In this document: positions 16,749-24,708 of the stretch, piece after piece
Numbering within the stretch: the stretch's first letter is position 1
How the letters are laid out: every line of letters begins with the position of its first letter
Assembly: GCA_963782965.1 (NCBI GenBank)
Contig: CAWALV010000006.1
Location: 620,001 to 684,000, forward strand
Length of the DNA stretch: 64,000 nt
Direction of reading: 5' to 3'
Source of the DNA: CAWALV01 sp963782965
GTDB lineage: Bacteria; Actinomycetota; Actinomycetes; Acidothermales; Acidothermaceae
Notes under the pieces: model-generated
The model's database searches: none
What the model was told of the DNA's origin: nothing
What the model saw: the letters and a program-made list of their open reading frames with translations, nothing else
Made by a program: the position numbers and the translations under genes

Positions 16749-17897
16749 GTGACGGTCTTGGCCGGAGCACGAATCGTCACTCCGTCCGGAGTGCTCGATC
16801 CGGGATGGGTCGAAGTTTCCGGCGAACGGATCAGCCGGGTAGGGGCCGGCCGGCCCGATGCCGGCGCGGGCGATGTCGACGTGGTCGAGTTGGACGGCGG
16901 CTGGCTGGTGCCGGGCTTCATCGACATCCACGTGCACGGCGGTGGCGGTCACGACTTCACCAAGTCGGCGACGGCGATGGCTGCTGGAGTTGAGTTCCAC
17001 CTGTCTCACGGCACGACTCGCGGCCTTGTCTCGCTCATGACGGCGCCGGTCGACGCGCTGTGCGAGCAGTTGTCGTGGGTCGGACCGCTGAGCGGTCGCC
17101 CCGACCCCCGCAAGGGTCGCATCATCGGCGCGCACCTGGAAGGGCCGTTCCTCTCGCACTTGCGCTGTGGCGCTCAAAACGCCGAGCACCTGGCGGGGGC
17201 GGACAGGCAAGTGCTCGCCAAGTTGCTCGAGGCGGGTCAGGGTTGGGTGCGGCAGGTGACGATCGCTCCGGAGCTGCCGGGTGCGCTCGACCTGATCCGC
17301 GACCTCGTCGACGCCGACGTGATTGCCGCGATCGGGCACACCGACGCCGAGTACGCGCAGGCAGCCGCGGCGTTCGAGGCGGGCGCCTCGCACATGACGC
17401 ACGCGTTCAACGCGATGCGCGCGATGAACCATCGGGCACCAGGACCGGTGCCTGCGGCCTTCGACGCCGGCGCCACGCTCGAACTCATCAACGACGGGGT
17501 GCACGTTCACGACGCCGTCAGCCGGGTGTTGGCGCGGGGTGCGGCGAACGACCTCGTGTTCATCACTGACGCCATCAGCGCGACCGGTGTCGGCGACGGT
17601 ACCTACGAGCTGGGCGACCAGCCGGTGTTGGTGCGAAACGGTGCCGCTCGGCTGGCCAGTTCCGGCAAGCTCGCCGGCTCGACACTCACGATGGACGAAG
17701 CGTTTCGCCGGGCCGTCGTCGATCTCGGGTTGTCACCCCAGCAGGCCGTCGAGGCGAGTTCCGGCACTCCCGCCCGGGTGCTCGGGATCACCGACGTCTG
17801 CGGTGCGATCGCGCAAGGGTTGGACGCCGACTTCGTGCTGCTCGACGAGGACTACCGGCTCCGCAAGGTGATGGTCGCCGGCGACTGGGTGGCGTGA
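16749..17897 (+). CDS. nagA: N-acetylglucosamine-6-phosphate deacetylase NagA
   Basis: An amidohydrolase of 382 residues that converts GlcNAc-6-P to GlcN-6-P plus acetate. Metal-site motifs are DIHVHGGGGHDF (near residue 58), HLEGPFLS (near 127), GHTDAEYAQA (near 196), HAFNAMRA (near 217) and TDAISATG (near 273, catalytic Asp). I prefer GTG 16749 because AAAGGAAG lies 7 bp before it. ATG 16731 is in frame but lacks a ribosome-binding site and would overlap the kinase stop. The acetate produced may be relevant to the acetate permease at 26.6 kb, though no shared regulation is seen. Confidence 0.93.
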   Translation: MTVLAGARIVTPSGVLDPGWVEVSGERISRVGAGRPDAGAGDVDVVELDGGWLVPGFIDIHVHGGGGHDFTKSATAMAAGVEFHLSHGTTRGLVSLMTAPVDALCEQLSWVGPLSGRPDPRKGRIIGAHLEGPFLSHLRCGAQNAEHLAGADRQVLAKLLEAGQGWVRQVTIAPELPGALDLIRDLVDADVIAAIGHTDAEYAQAAAAFEAGASHMTHAFNAMRAMNHRAPGPVPAAFDAGATLELINDGVHVHDAVSRVLARGAANDLVFITDAISATGVGDGTYELGDQPVLVRNGAARLASSGKLAGSTLTMDEAFRRAVVDLGLSPQQAVEASSGTPARVLGITDVCGAIAQGLDADFVLLDEDYRLRKVMVAGDWVA

Positions 17898-17932
17898 CGC
17901 GCTGCGGCGCATCGAGGCGGCCACGCTAACTG

Positions 17933-18994
17933 CTAGCGCACTGTGATGACGGGTTCGGTTCGAGCGGTGAACTCACCGATCACGACGCCGCCTTCGATCT
18001 CGCCCGCCACGAGCAGGCCGCCGCTCGTCTGCGCGTCGGCGAGGAGCAGGGCGTCGGCGTCCGACGTGGATTCGAAGTCGGTGTGGGGGCGCACCCAGTC
18101 CAGGTTGCGGCGGGTGCCGCCGCTGACGTATCCGTCGCGCACCGCTTCGCGCGCGCCGTCGATATAGGGGACGGCGGCGGCCTCGACAACTGCGCTGACG
18201 CCGCTCGCCCGCGCCATCTCGAGCAGGTGACCCAGCAGCCCGAAGCCGGTGACGTCGGTGGCGGCCGTGACACCGGTGTCGACGGCGGCCCGCGCGGCGT
18301 CGCGGTTCAGCGTTGTCATGACGGCGATCGCCTGGTCGAAGACCTCGCCCGTCGCCTTGTGCCGGGTGTTGAGGACGCCGACGCCGAGTGGCTTCGTGAG
18401 TGAGATCGGCACCCCGGGCCGTGCGGCGTCATTGCGCAGCATGCGGCCCGGGTCGACGAGTCCGGTCACCGCCATCCCGTACTTCGGTTCCGGGTCGTCG
18501 ATGCTGTGCCCACCGCCGACGTGGCAGCCGGCCTCGTGCGCGACGTCGAGCCCGCCCCTGAGGACCTCGCCGGCCAGTTCCATCGGCAGCGTGTCGCGCG
18601 GCCAGCCGAGCAGGTTGACGGCGACGAGCGGGCGGCCACCCATGGCGTAGATGTCGGAGAGCGCGTTCGTCGCGGCGATGCGTCCCCAGTCGTAGGCGTC
18701 GTCGACGACGGGGGTGAAGAAGTCGGTAGTGAGGACGACGGCCAGCCCGCCGTCGACGGCGACCACCGTCGCGTCGTCCGCGTTCTCGGCACCGACGAGC
18801 AGTTCCCCTAGCGGGTCAGCCGGGGCCGAACTGCCCGGGCCCGGTGCGCCGTGAAGCGCGCGGACCAGCGCCTCCAGCTCGCCGGGCGGGATCTTGCACG
18901 CGCAGCCGCCGCCGTGGGCGAAGGAGGTCAGCCTCAGGCGTGGCGCTTGCTCGGCGTCGCGGGCGTCGATCACGTCGCTGGTCACGGCTGCCAC
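17933..18994 (-). CDS. selD: Selenide, water dikinase SelD
   Basis: Makes selenophosphate from selenide and ATP, the selenium donor for Ser-to-Sec conversion on tRNA-Sec. The 353-residue protein has the N-terminal catalytic loop FAHGGGCACKIPP, with a Cys where some SelD proteins carry Sec and the essential Lys after it. Further PurM-like motifs include VVLTTDFFTPVVDD, ATNALSDIYAMGG and VTAATDVTGFGLLGH. The start is GTG 18992-18994. It is convergent with nagA, with a 35-bp gap, and heads away from tRNA-Sec 55 bp upstream. Confidence 0.95.
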   Translation of the reverse strand: MAAVTSDVIDARDAEQAPRLRLTSFAHGGGCACKIPPGELEALVRALHGAPGPGSSAPADPLGELLVGAENADDATVVAVDGGLAVVLTTDFFTPVVDDAYDWGRIAATNALSDIYAMGGRPLVAVNLLGWPRDTLPMELAGEVLRGGLDVAHEAGCHVGGGHSIDDPEPKYGMAVTGLVDPGRMLRNDAARPGVPISLTKPLGVGVLNTRHKATGEVFDQAIAVMTTLNRDAARAAVDTGVTAATDVTGFGLLGHLLEMARASGVSAVVEAAAVPYIDGAREAVRDGYVSGGTRRNLDWVRPHTDFESTSDADALLLADAQTSGGLLVAGEIEGGVVIGEFTARTEPVITVR

Positions 18995-19049
18995 CTTCCC
19001 CGCTCTACCCGGCGTGAACCTGGTGATCGCGGTCGCTAGCCTGGCAGGC

Positions 19050-19144
19050 GGAGGCGTACCTCATCTGGTGATGGGCGCGGTCTTCAAAACCGTTGAGCGG
19101 CAGTCACTGTCGCTGGTGGGTTCGATTCCCATCCGCCTCCGCCA
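19050..19144 (+). tRNA. selC: tRNA-Sec (anticodon UCA)
   Basis: A 95-nt gene including the encoded CCA. GGAGGCG (19050-19056) pairs with CGCCTCC (19134-19140), followed by G and CCA. The D arm has the long 6-bp stem typical of tRNA-Sec (CTCATC/GATGGG). The anticodon loop CTTCAAA carries TCA at 19084-19086 on a CGGT/ACCG stem. A long variable arm (GAGCGGCAGTCACTGTCGCT) and a T loop TTCGATT follow. The anticodon reads UGA, matching the Sec codon of fdhA. Confidence 0.95.
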
Positions 19145-19168
19145 CGTGGCCGGCGGCCAGCCGGTGTT

Positions 19169-19211
19169 CCCGAAGACTTTGTGCCGCAACTGTCTGCACA
19201 AAGTCTTCGGG
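19169..19211 (+). terminator. Long inverted repeat after tRNA-Sec
   Basis: CCCGAAGACTTTGTG (19169-19183) and its exact complement CACAAAGTCTTCGGG (19197-19211) form a perfect 15-bp stem around a 13-nt loop, 25 bp after the tRNA CCA. It is a good terminator or 3' processing structure for the tRNA transcript, although no run of T follows. Confidence 0.6.
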
Positions 19212-19251
19212 TAAGCGTCTTCGGCCACACGGACAACCGTCGTCGCGGCAA

Positions 19252-19300
19252 CCACGAACTCGGCCTGCGTTCCCCCGTCGGAACGCAGGCCGAGTCGTGG
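19252..19300 (-). terminator. Hairpin after the phosphoesterase gene
   Basis: A stem of about 20 bp (19252-19272 with 19281-19300, one bulged base) lies 8 bp beyond the stop of the minus-strand phosphoesterase. It separates that gene from the tRNA unit and is the likely terminator. Confidence 0.65.
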
Positions 19301-19308
19301 CGGGCAGG

Positions 19309-20481
19309 TCAGGCGTGGCAGGACGCGGTGCCGCTGTCGTGGTAGCCCTTCCAGTTCTCCGGGGCGCCCGGGCCGGCGGCCGCGGGCTTGAAGCTCCAGG
19401 AGTACTTGCCGTCACCGAGCCGGAACTTCATCACGCCGAACGCGTCGTCCTCGCCGGTCACCACGTTCGGGTTGCTGAACGAGCCGTCGGCGTTATAGGA
19501 GAGGGAGTCCAAGTCCTCGCCGCCGGTGCCGATCGTGAACTGCCGGATGCCGTTCACCGGATCGACGTTGCCGGCTGGGTCCATCGGCTCGAACCGCGCA
19601 TACACGTGTTCGTGGCCGTTGAGGACGAGGTCGGCGTGCGCGTCATAGAGCAACTGCCACCAGGCGTCGGCTGCCGCGCCTTCGCCAGAGGCCACCAGCG
19701 GGGACGACGGGGAGTTCGGCGCGGCGTCCGATACCGACGTGGTCGCGCTGAACGTCGGCTGGTGCCAGTACGCCACCGTGCAGGTGCTGGTGTTCGACTT
19801 CAGGTCTTTCGCCAACCACCGCGTCTCCTTCGCCAGCAGCCCGCCGTCCGTGGTGCTGCAGTCGTTGTTGAACGCCGCGGAGTTGCACTCGATGTTCAGT
19901 GAGATCACGTGCCACGAGCCGAGGTTGTAGGAATACCAGCCCTGGTTCTCGGCGGTGTCGCGCCCGGCCGGGCCGCTCTTCTCCGGGCCACCCGAACCGG
20001 TGACTCCGTTGAAGTACTTGAAGTAACCGTCGCCGTTTTGCGCGGGCTCGTTGTCACCGTGCTTGGTGTACGCGTAGTACTCGTGGTTGCCCGGTGCCGG
20101 TGCCGAGAGCGCCTTGAGCGGGCCCCACGTCTTGTCGAAGGAGTTCTGGAAGTCGACGTACTTGCCGACCTCGTACTGCTCGTCGCCGAGCAGCGCGACG
20201 AGGGCGGGGTGCATCTCCTTCGCCTGCCGCGCGGTCGCGGTCTCGGCGGTGAAGTTGCCGAGGGAACTGCTGCCGCACTTCAGCGGCGCCGGGTTCGCTG
20301 CGTTCGCCGGTATGTCCGGTTCGCACGCGATGTCGCCGACGGCGGCAAGGACGCGGTAGGGCTCGGAGGACGCAGCGGCGGGGCCGACGCCAGCCGCTGC
20401 GCTCAGGGCCGCGACGACGGCGGAGACCGCAAGCCCTGCGCCGGCAAGACTCATGGCGGCCCTTCGGGTGAACGTTGGCAT
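19309..20481 (-). CDS. Secreted metallophosphoesterase (purple acid phosphatase-like)
   Basis: An exported calcineurin-like phosphoesterase of 390 residues. The N-terminus has a twin-arginine-like signal (TRRAAMSLAGAGLAV, then a hydrophobic stretch and AAA near residue 37). Metal ligands are seen as VGDIACE (near 48), LGDEQYE (near 95), GNHEYY (near 122), YWHQP (near 220) and NGHEHVYAR (near 275). The ATG at 20481 is chosen over ATG 20487 because AGAGG is 6 bp before it. A direct repeat upstream hints at phosphate control. The substrate is unknown. Confidence 0.88.
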   Translation of the reverse strand: MPTFTRRAAMSLAGAGLAVSAVVAALSAAAGVGPAAASSEPYRVLAAVGDIACEPDIPANAANPAPLKCGSSSLGNFTAETATARQAKEMHPALVALLGDEQYEVGKYVDFQNSFDKTWGPLKALSAPAPGNHEYYAYTKHGDNEPAQNGDGYFKYFNGVTGSGGPEKSGPAGRDTAENQGWYSYNLGSWHVISLNIECNSAAFNNDCSTTDGGLLAKETRWLAKDLKSNTSTCTVAYWHQPTFSATTSVSDAAPNSPSSPLVASGEGAAADAWWQLLYDAHADLVLNGHEHVYARFEPMDPAGNVDPVNGIRQFTIGTGGEDLDSLSYNADGSFSNPNVVTGEDDAFGVMKFRLGDGKYSWSFKPAAAGPGAPENWKGYHDSGTASCHA

Positions 20482-20551
20482 GCGCATCCTCTCGGGTGAA
20501 GACGACTCGGGTGGAAGACGACCGGGTGACGGCTGCGAAGCTATGGGGCGC

Positions 20552-20569
20552 AACCGAAATCCAACCGAA
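20552..20569 (-). promoter_or_regulatory. Direct repeat upstream of the phosphoesterase, PHO-box-like
   Basis: On the minus strand TTCGGTT occurs twice with an 11-bp period (20569-20563 and 20558-20552), about 71-88 bp ahead of the start. Streptomyces PHO boxes are 11-bp direct repeats of GTTCACC, so the period fits but the sequence match is partial. The rest of the 309-bp divergent interval (20482-20790) holds a short tandem GAAGACGAC repeat (near 20498-20525) and no gene that I can see. Confidence 0.3.
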
Positions 20570-20790
20570 CCGGCGGATGGCCGGGAGGTGAAGAACGGAT
20601 GACCGGTCGCTACCGGCACCGCTCCCGCGGGCCGTCGGCGCCGCCTTCGCCGTATTGCCGGTGCAGCGATGAGTTCGATACGGCAGGATCGTCGGTACTG
20701 GGCAACCCCCGACGCCGACCACGCAGAGGCGCGGGGCCCGCTGTCGGATCACACGCTTGAGATCCGCTCGCGCTGAACGGGAGAGCTTTC

Positions 20791-23016
20791 ATGAAGGCGG
20801 TCGCGAGTTTCGCGGTCAAGCATCGCTGGTGGGTCATCGGCGGCTGGGTCGCGTTCATCGTCCTGGCGCAAGGCGTCGCCAATGCGCTGGGCGGGGCGTC
20901 CTACAAGGACACGTTCAGCCTGCCGCACACCGAGACCGCGGCGGTGGCGCAGGTCCTGAAGAACGCGGGCCTCGCAGACCAGAACGGCGCTAGCGGAACC
21001 GTCGTCCTGAAGGCGCGCACCGGTTCGCTGGCAACGGAACCAGCTGCCTTGCGGCCTGCGCTCGTCAGGCTGTGCAGCTCGGGCAATGAGGTCGCAACGG
21101 TTCGTACGCCGTGGGAAGCGGTCGACTGCACCAAGAATGGCGAGGTCACGGCCGGAGATCCGAAACTCCTCGACACCTCCACCGGATCGACGACCGGTCT
21201 CGTCGACATCACCTGGGTGTCGAACCACTACGACCAGAAGCTGTTCACCGGCGTGTTCAACGATCTCAAGACGCTGCGTTCAACCGACCTGCAGGTCGAG
21301 TTCACCGGCAACGCATTCCAGGCCGAGGGCCAGAGGTCCCAGGGCGTGCCGCCGTTCCTCTTCGGTTTCATCGCCGCGCTGATCATCTTGGTCTTCGTGT
21401 TCCGGACGGCGGGAGCCACCGCCCTGCCGCTCGCCAGCGCCGTCGCCGCGCTTGGCGCCGGGCTCGGGCTCGTCGGCATCCTCACGCATGCGATGAACGT
21501 TTCCAACATCACGCCGCAGCTGACCGAACTCATGGTGCTCGGTGTAGGCGTCGACTACGCGTTGTTCATCGTGACCAGGCACCGCCGCAATTTGCGCCGC
21601 GGCGTCGGCCTCACTGAATCGATCATCGACTCGATGAACACGTCGGGCCGTGCGGTGCTGTTCGCCGCCACGACCGTGTGCATCGCGATTTTGGGTTTGC
21701 TCGCTCTCGGCGTCAGTTTCTTCAACGGTATGGCGATCGGCGCTGCCGTTGCCGTCAGCCTGACGATGGCTGCGTCGCTCACGTTGTTGCCGGCGCTGCT
21801 CTCGCTGATCGGTTTGAAGGTGTTGCCGCGCAAGCAGCGCCGGGCGGTGCGAGCCGGGGAGTACATCGACGTCCACCCGACCGGGTTCTGGGCCCGCTGG
21901 TCCAACCTCGTTGCGCACCACAAGCTGCCACTCAGCCTCGCCGCCGCTGCTCTCATCGCGGTGCTGGCCGTGCCGTTCTTCTCGATGCGGCTGGGCTCGG
22001 GAGACCAGGGCAATGACCCCGCGGGAACGACGACGCGTACGGGTTACGACCTGATCGCACAGGGCTTCGGTGTCGGCTACAACTCAACGCTGGAGGCCGT
22101 GGTCGACGGCTCGGGTGCGACCGACAAGGCGTACCTGCAAAAGGTGGGGGATGCCCTGCGTGGCACCCCGAACGTCGACCCGAGCAGCGTGCACTCCATC
22201 CCCCTCAGCAGCTCTGTCGCGTTCGTGGTCTTCAAGTCGACGACCTCGCCGCAGGATGCGAAGACGTACGCGCTGGTCAGGCAGCTGCGTTCGCACACGC
22301 TGCCGCCGCTCTACAACGGCACGCCCGACCACATCTACGTCTACGGTGACACGGCGATCCAGGTCGACTTCGCGAAAGTGCTCGCGGCGAAGATGCCGCT
22401 GTTCATCGCTGCCGTCGTCGGGTTGTCATTCGTCCTGCTGCTGATCGCGTTCCGCAGCCTTGTCATCCCGATCACCGCCGCCGTGATGAACCTGCTGGCT
22501 GCCGGCGCCTCGTTCGGCGTCGTGGTCGCCATCTTCCAGTTCGGCTGGGGCTCGGAGGCGCTCGGAGTCGGGAGGGGTGGCCCGATCGACGCCTGGGCGC
22601 CGGTAATGTTCTTCGCGATCCTTTTCGGGCTCTCGATGGACTACCAGGTGTTCCTCGTCAGCCGAATGCACGAGGAATGGGTGCACACCGGCGACAACCG
22701 CCGTTCGGTCATCATCGGCCAGGCCGAGACCGGCAGCATCATCACGGCCGCCGCCTTCATCATGATGGCGGTGTTCGGTGGCTTCGTGCTGGGCGACCTG
22801 AGGGCGATCAAGTTGTTCGGCTCCGGCCTCGCCGTCGCCGTCTTCCTCGATGCCTTCCTGCTTCGCACCGTGTTGGTGCCTGCCCTGATGCACCTGCTCG
22901 GCAAGAGGAACTGGTACCTGCCGGCGTGGCTCGAGCGAATCACCCCCAAGGTCTCCGTCGAACCGCCCGACGAGCCCGAGCCCGAGCCCGACCAGGTTCT
23001 CGTCCGGCAGAGCTAG
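20791..23016 (+). CDS. MMPL-family RND transporter
   Basis: A 741-residue transporter with about twelve predicted helices in two halves. A periplasmic loop follows TM1 (HRWWVIGGWVAFIVLAQGV, near residue 10). The first half contains LGVGVDYALFIVTRHR (near 252), and the second contains LFGLSMDYQVFLVSRMHEEW (near 613); these Asp-Tyr pairs are the proton-relay motifs of MMPL proteins. It ends in a Pro/Glu tail (EPPDEPEPEPDQ). GGGAGAG lies 6 bp before the ATG. Actinobacterial members export lipids or drugs; nothing nearby shows the cargo. Confidence 0.92.
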   Translation: MKAVASFAVKHRWWVIGGWVAFIVLAQGVANALGGASYKDTFSLPHTETAAVAQVLKNAGLADQNGASGTVVLKARTGSLATEPAALRPALVRLCSSGNEVATVRTPWEAVDCTKNGEVTAGDPKLLDTSTGSTTGLVDITWVSNHYDQKLFTGVFNDLKTLRSTDLQVEFTGNAFQAEGQRSQGVPPFLFGFIAALIILVFVFRTAGATALPLASAVAALGAGLGLVGILTHAMNVSNITPQLTELMVLGVGVDYALFIVTRHRRNLRRGVGLTESIIDSMNTSGRAVLFAATTVCIAILGLLALGVSFFNGMAIGAAVAVSLTMAASLTLLPALLSLIGLKVLPRKQRRAVRAGEYIDVHPTGFWARWSNLVAHHKLPLSLAAAALIAVLAVPFFSMRLGSGDQGNDPAGTTTRTGYDLIAQGFGVGYNSTLEAVVDGSGATDKAYLQKVGDALRGTPNVDPSSVHSIPLSSSVAFVVFKSTTSPQDAKTYALVRQLRSHTLPPLYNGTPDHIYVYGDTAIQVDFAKVLAAKMPLFIAAVVGLSFVLLLIAFRSLVIPITAAVMNLLAAGASFGVVVAIFQFGWGSEALGVGRGGPIDAWAPVMFFAILFGLSMDYQVFLVSRMHEEWVHTGDNRRSVIIGQAETGSIITAAAFIMMAVFGGFVLGDLRAIKLFGSGLAVAVFLDAFLLRTVLVPALMHLLGKRNWYLPAWLERITPKVSVEPPDEPEPEPDQVLVRQS

Positions 23017-23298
23017 CGGATGGAGTAGGGGATTACCGCCTTGCGAAGGCGGGGGAGAACGCCGCTGACAAGAGGATGAGCGAGCAGTCACATTGCACCG
23101 ATTAGTGCCACTTCGCTCCTGATTGTTGACCCGTGCCGCGAAGGCTGGACGCCGTGCGCCGCTGGCGCGCCGGACCGAGTGGGTGACCCGGCGTTTCCCG
23201 TCCCGGGAACGGGGGAGAGACGCGCTCGACGGACACAGATCCCTAACCCGACCCGCACCCCGAGCGCGGAGGTGGACCATGCGAGCGGAGCGCCGCCG
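23017..23298 (+). other. Intergenic interval before selA
   Basis: Over 282 bp no gene is convincing. CCGCCTT-GCG-AAGGCGG (23036-23052) is a short hairpin that could end the MMPL transcript. CCCGTTTCCCGTCCCGGG-type palindromic sequence near 23193-23215 could be an operator for the selAB unit. I see no clear -10/-35 pair. Confidence 0.4.
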
Positions 23299-24708
23299 AT
23301 GAGCGACGCCGCGTTTCGACTGCTGGCCGGGAGCCCAGCCAGCCACCCGTCCGAGCCGGATGCGCGGCGCCGGATCCCGCGCACCGACGTCGTCCTCGCC
23401 GACCCCCGCCTTGCCGAGGCCCAGGGGCGACTCGGGCGCGACCTCGTCCGCGAGTTCGTCACCCGGTCGCAGCAACGCGCCCGCGCCGGCGACATCGCCC
23501 CGGACGACGTGGTGGCCGATGCGCTCGCCAACCTCCCGGCGTCCGCCACATCGCTTCGACCGGTGGTCAATGCGACCGGCGTGCTCGTGCATACGAACCT
23601 CGGCAGGTCGCCGCTGTCGCAGGCTGCGCGCGACGCACTCCAGGTGGCGGCCGGAAATACCGACGTCGAACTCGACCTCGAAAGCGGCGTGCGCGCAAAG
23701 CGGGGTGCCGGCCTGCTCGAGGTATTGCAGGGTCTGGCGCCCGACGCGCAGGCCGTGCACGTCGTGAACAACAACGCGGCCGCGCTGCTGCTCTGCGCGC
23801 TTGCACTCGCGCAGGACAAGGAGATCGTCGTGAGCCGCGGCGAACTCGTCGAGATCGGCGACGGCTTCCGCATCCCCGACCTGCTCACCTCCACGGGTGC
23901 GACGCTGCGCGAAGTCGGGACGACGAACCGGACGACGGTCGCCGACTACGCGGACGCGATCGGGCCGCGCACCGGCTTCGTGCTCAAGGTGCATCCGTCG
24001 AACTTCGCGGTCACCGGGTTCACGGCCGGCGCATCCGTCGCCGAACTCGCTGCGCTCGGCGCCCCGGTCGTCGCAGACATCGGCTCGGGGTTGTTGCGTC
24101 CGCACCCGTTGCTGCCCGACGAGCCCGACGTCGCAACGACGCTGCGTGCCGGAGCAGACCTCGTGACGGCGAGTGGAGACAAGCTGCTCGGTGGTCCGCA
24201 GGCCGGCCTCGTATTCGGCACGACTGAACTCGTGCAGCGCCTGCGCCGGCATCCGGCGGCCCGCGCGCTGCGGGTCGACAAGCTGACGATCGCCGCGCTC
24301 GAGGCGACGCTGCGCGGGCCGACACCACCGGTTCGCGCGGCGCTCGAAACAGATACCGCTCAATTGCTCGAGCGCGCGCAGCAGCTGGCGGCGTCGGTCC
24401 GCGATAACGGGGTGGACGCAATCGCCATCTTCTGCTCTGCGACCGTCGGCGGAGGGGGCGCGCCGGGGGTCGAGCTGGCCAGCGCCGGGGTGAGTCTGCC
24501 GGCCGAGTTCGGTGCCTTGCTCCGGTGCGGCGAGCCGGCCGTCGTCGGTCGCGTCGAACGCGGCAGGTGTTTGCTCGACCTTCGGTCGGTCGCGCCGTTC
24601 GAAGACGACCTGGTCGGTCGCGCGGTGATCGACGTGGCGCGGCGCCTTGCTGGCCCTGCGAACCCCGACCGCTCTGGAGATGAGTGGTCGGAGGGGGTGC
24701 AACGCTGA
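23299..24708 (+). CDS. selA: L-seryl-tRNA(Sec) selenium transferase SelA
   Basis: PLP enzyme of 469 residues that converts Ser-tRNA-Sec to Sec-tRNA-Sec with selenophosphate. The N-terminal domain carries PVVNATGVLVHTNLGRSPLS (near residue 95). The PLP lysine lies in TASGDKLLGGPQAG at about residue 295, the same number as in E. coli SelA. RVDKLTIAALEATL near 335 is also typical. ATG 23299 has GGAG 8 bp before it; GTG 23272 is in frame but lacks spacing. The selB ATG overlaps this stop (TGATG). Confidence 0.95.
   Translation: MSDAAFRLLAGSPASHPSEPDARRRIPRTDVVLADPRLAEAQGRLGRDLVREFVTRSQQRARAGDIAPDDVVADALANLPASATSLRPVVNATGVLVHTNLGRSPLSQAARDALQVAAGNTDVELDLESGVRAKRGAGLLEVLQGLAPDAQAVHVVNNNAAALLLCALALAQDKEIVVSRGELVEIGDGFRIPDLLTSTGATLREVGTTNRTTVADYADAIGPRTGFVLKVHPSNFAVTGFTAGASVAELAALGAPVVADIGSGLLRPHPLLPDEPDVATTLRAGADLVTASGDKLLGGPQAGLVFGTTELVQRLRRHPAARALRVDKLTIAALEATLRGPTPPVRAALETDTAQLLERAQQLAASVRDNGVDAIAIFCSATVGGGGAPGVELASAGVSLPAEFGALLRCGEPAVVGRVERGRCLLDLRSVAPFEDDLVGRAVIDVARRLAGPANPDRSGDEWSEGVQR

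Noticed and set aside
16731..16751. nagA start at ATG 16731.
   Set aside because: It overlaps the kinase stop and has no ribosome-binding site; GTG 16749 has AAAGGAAG 7 bp before it.
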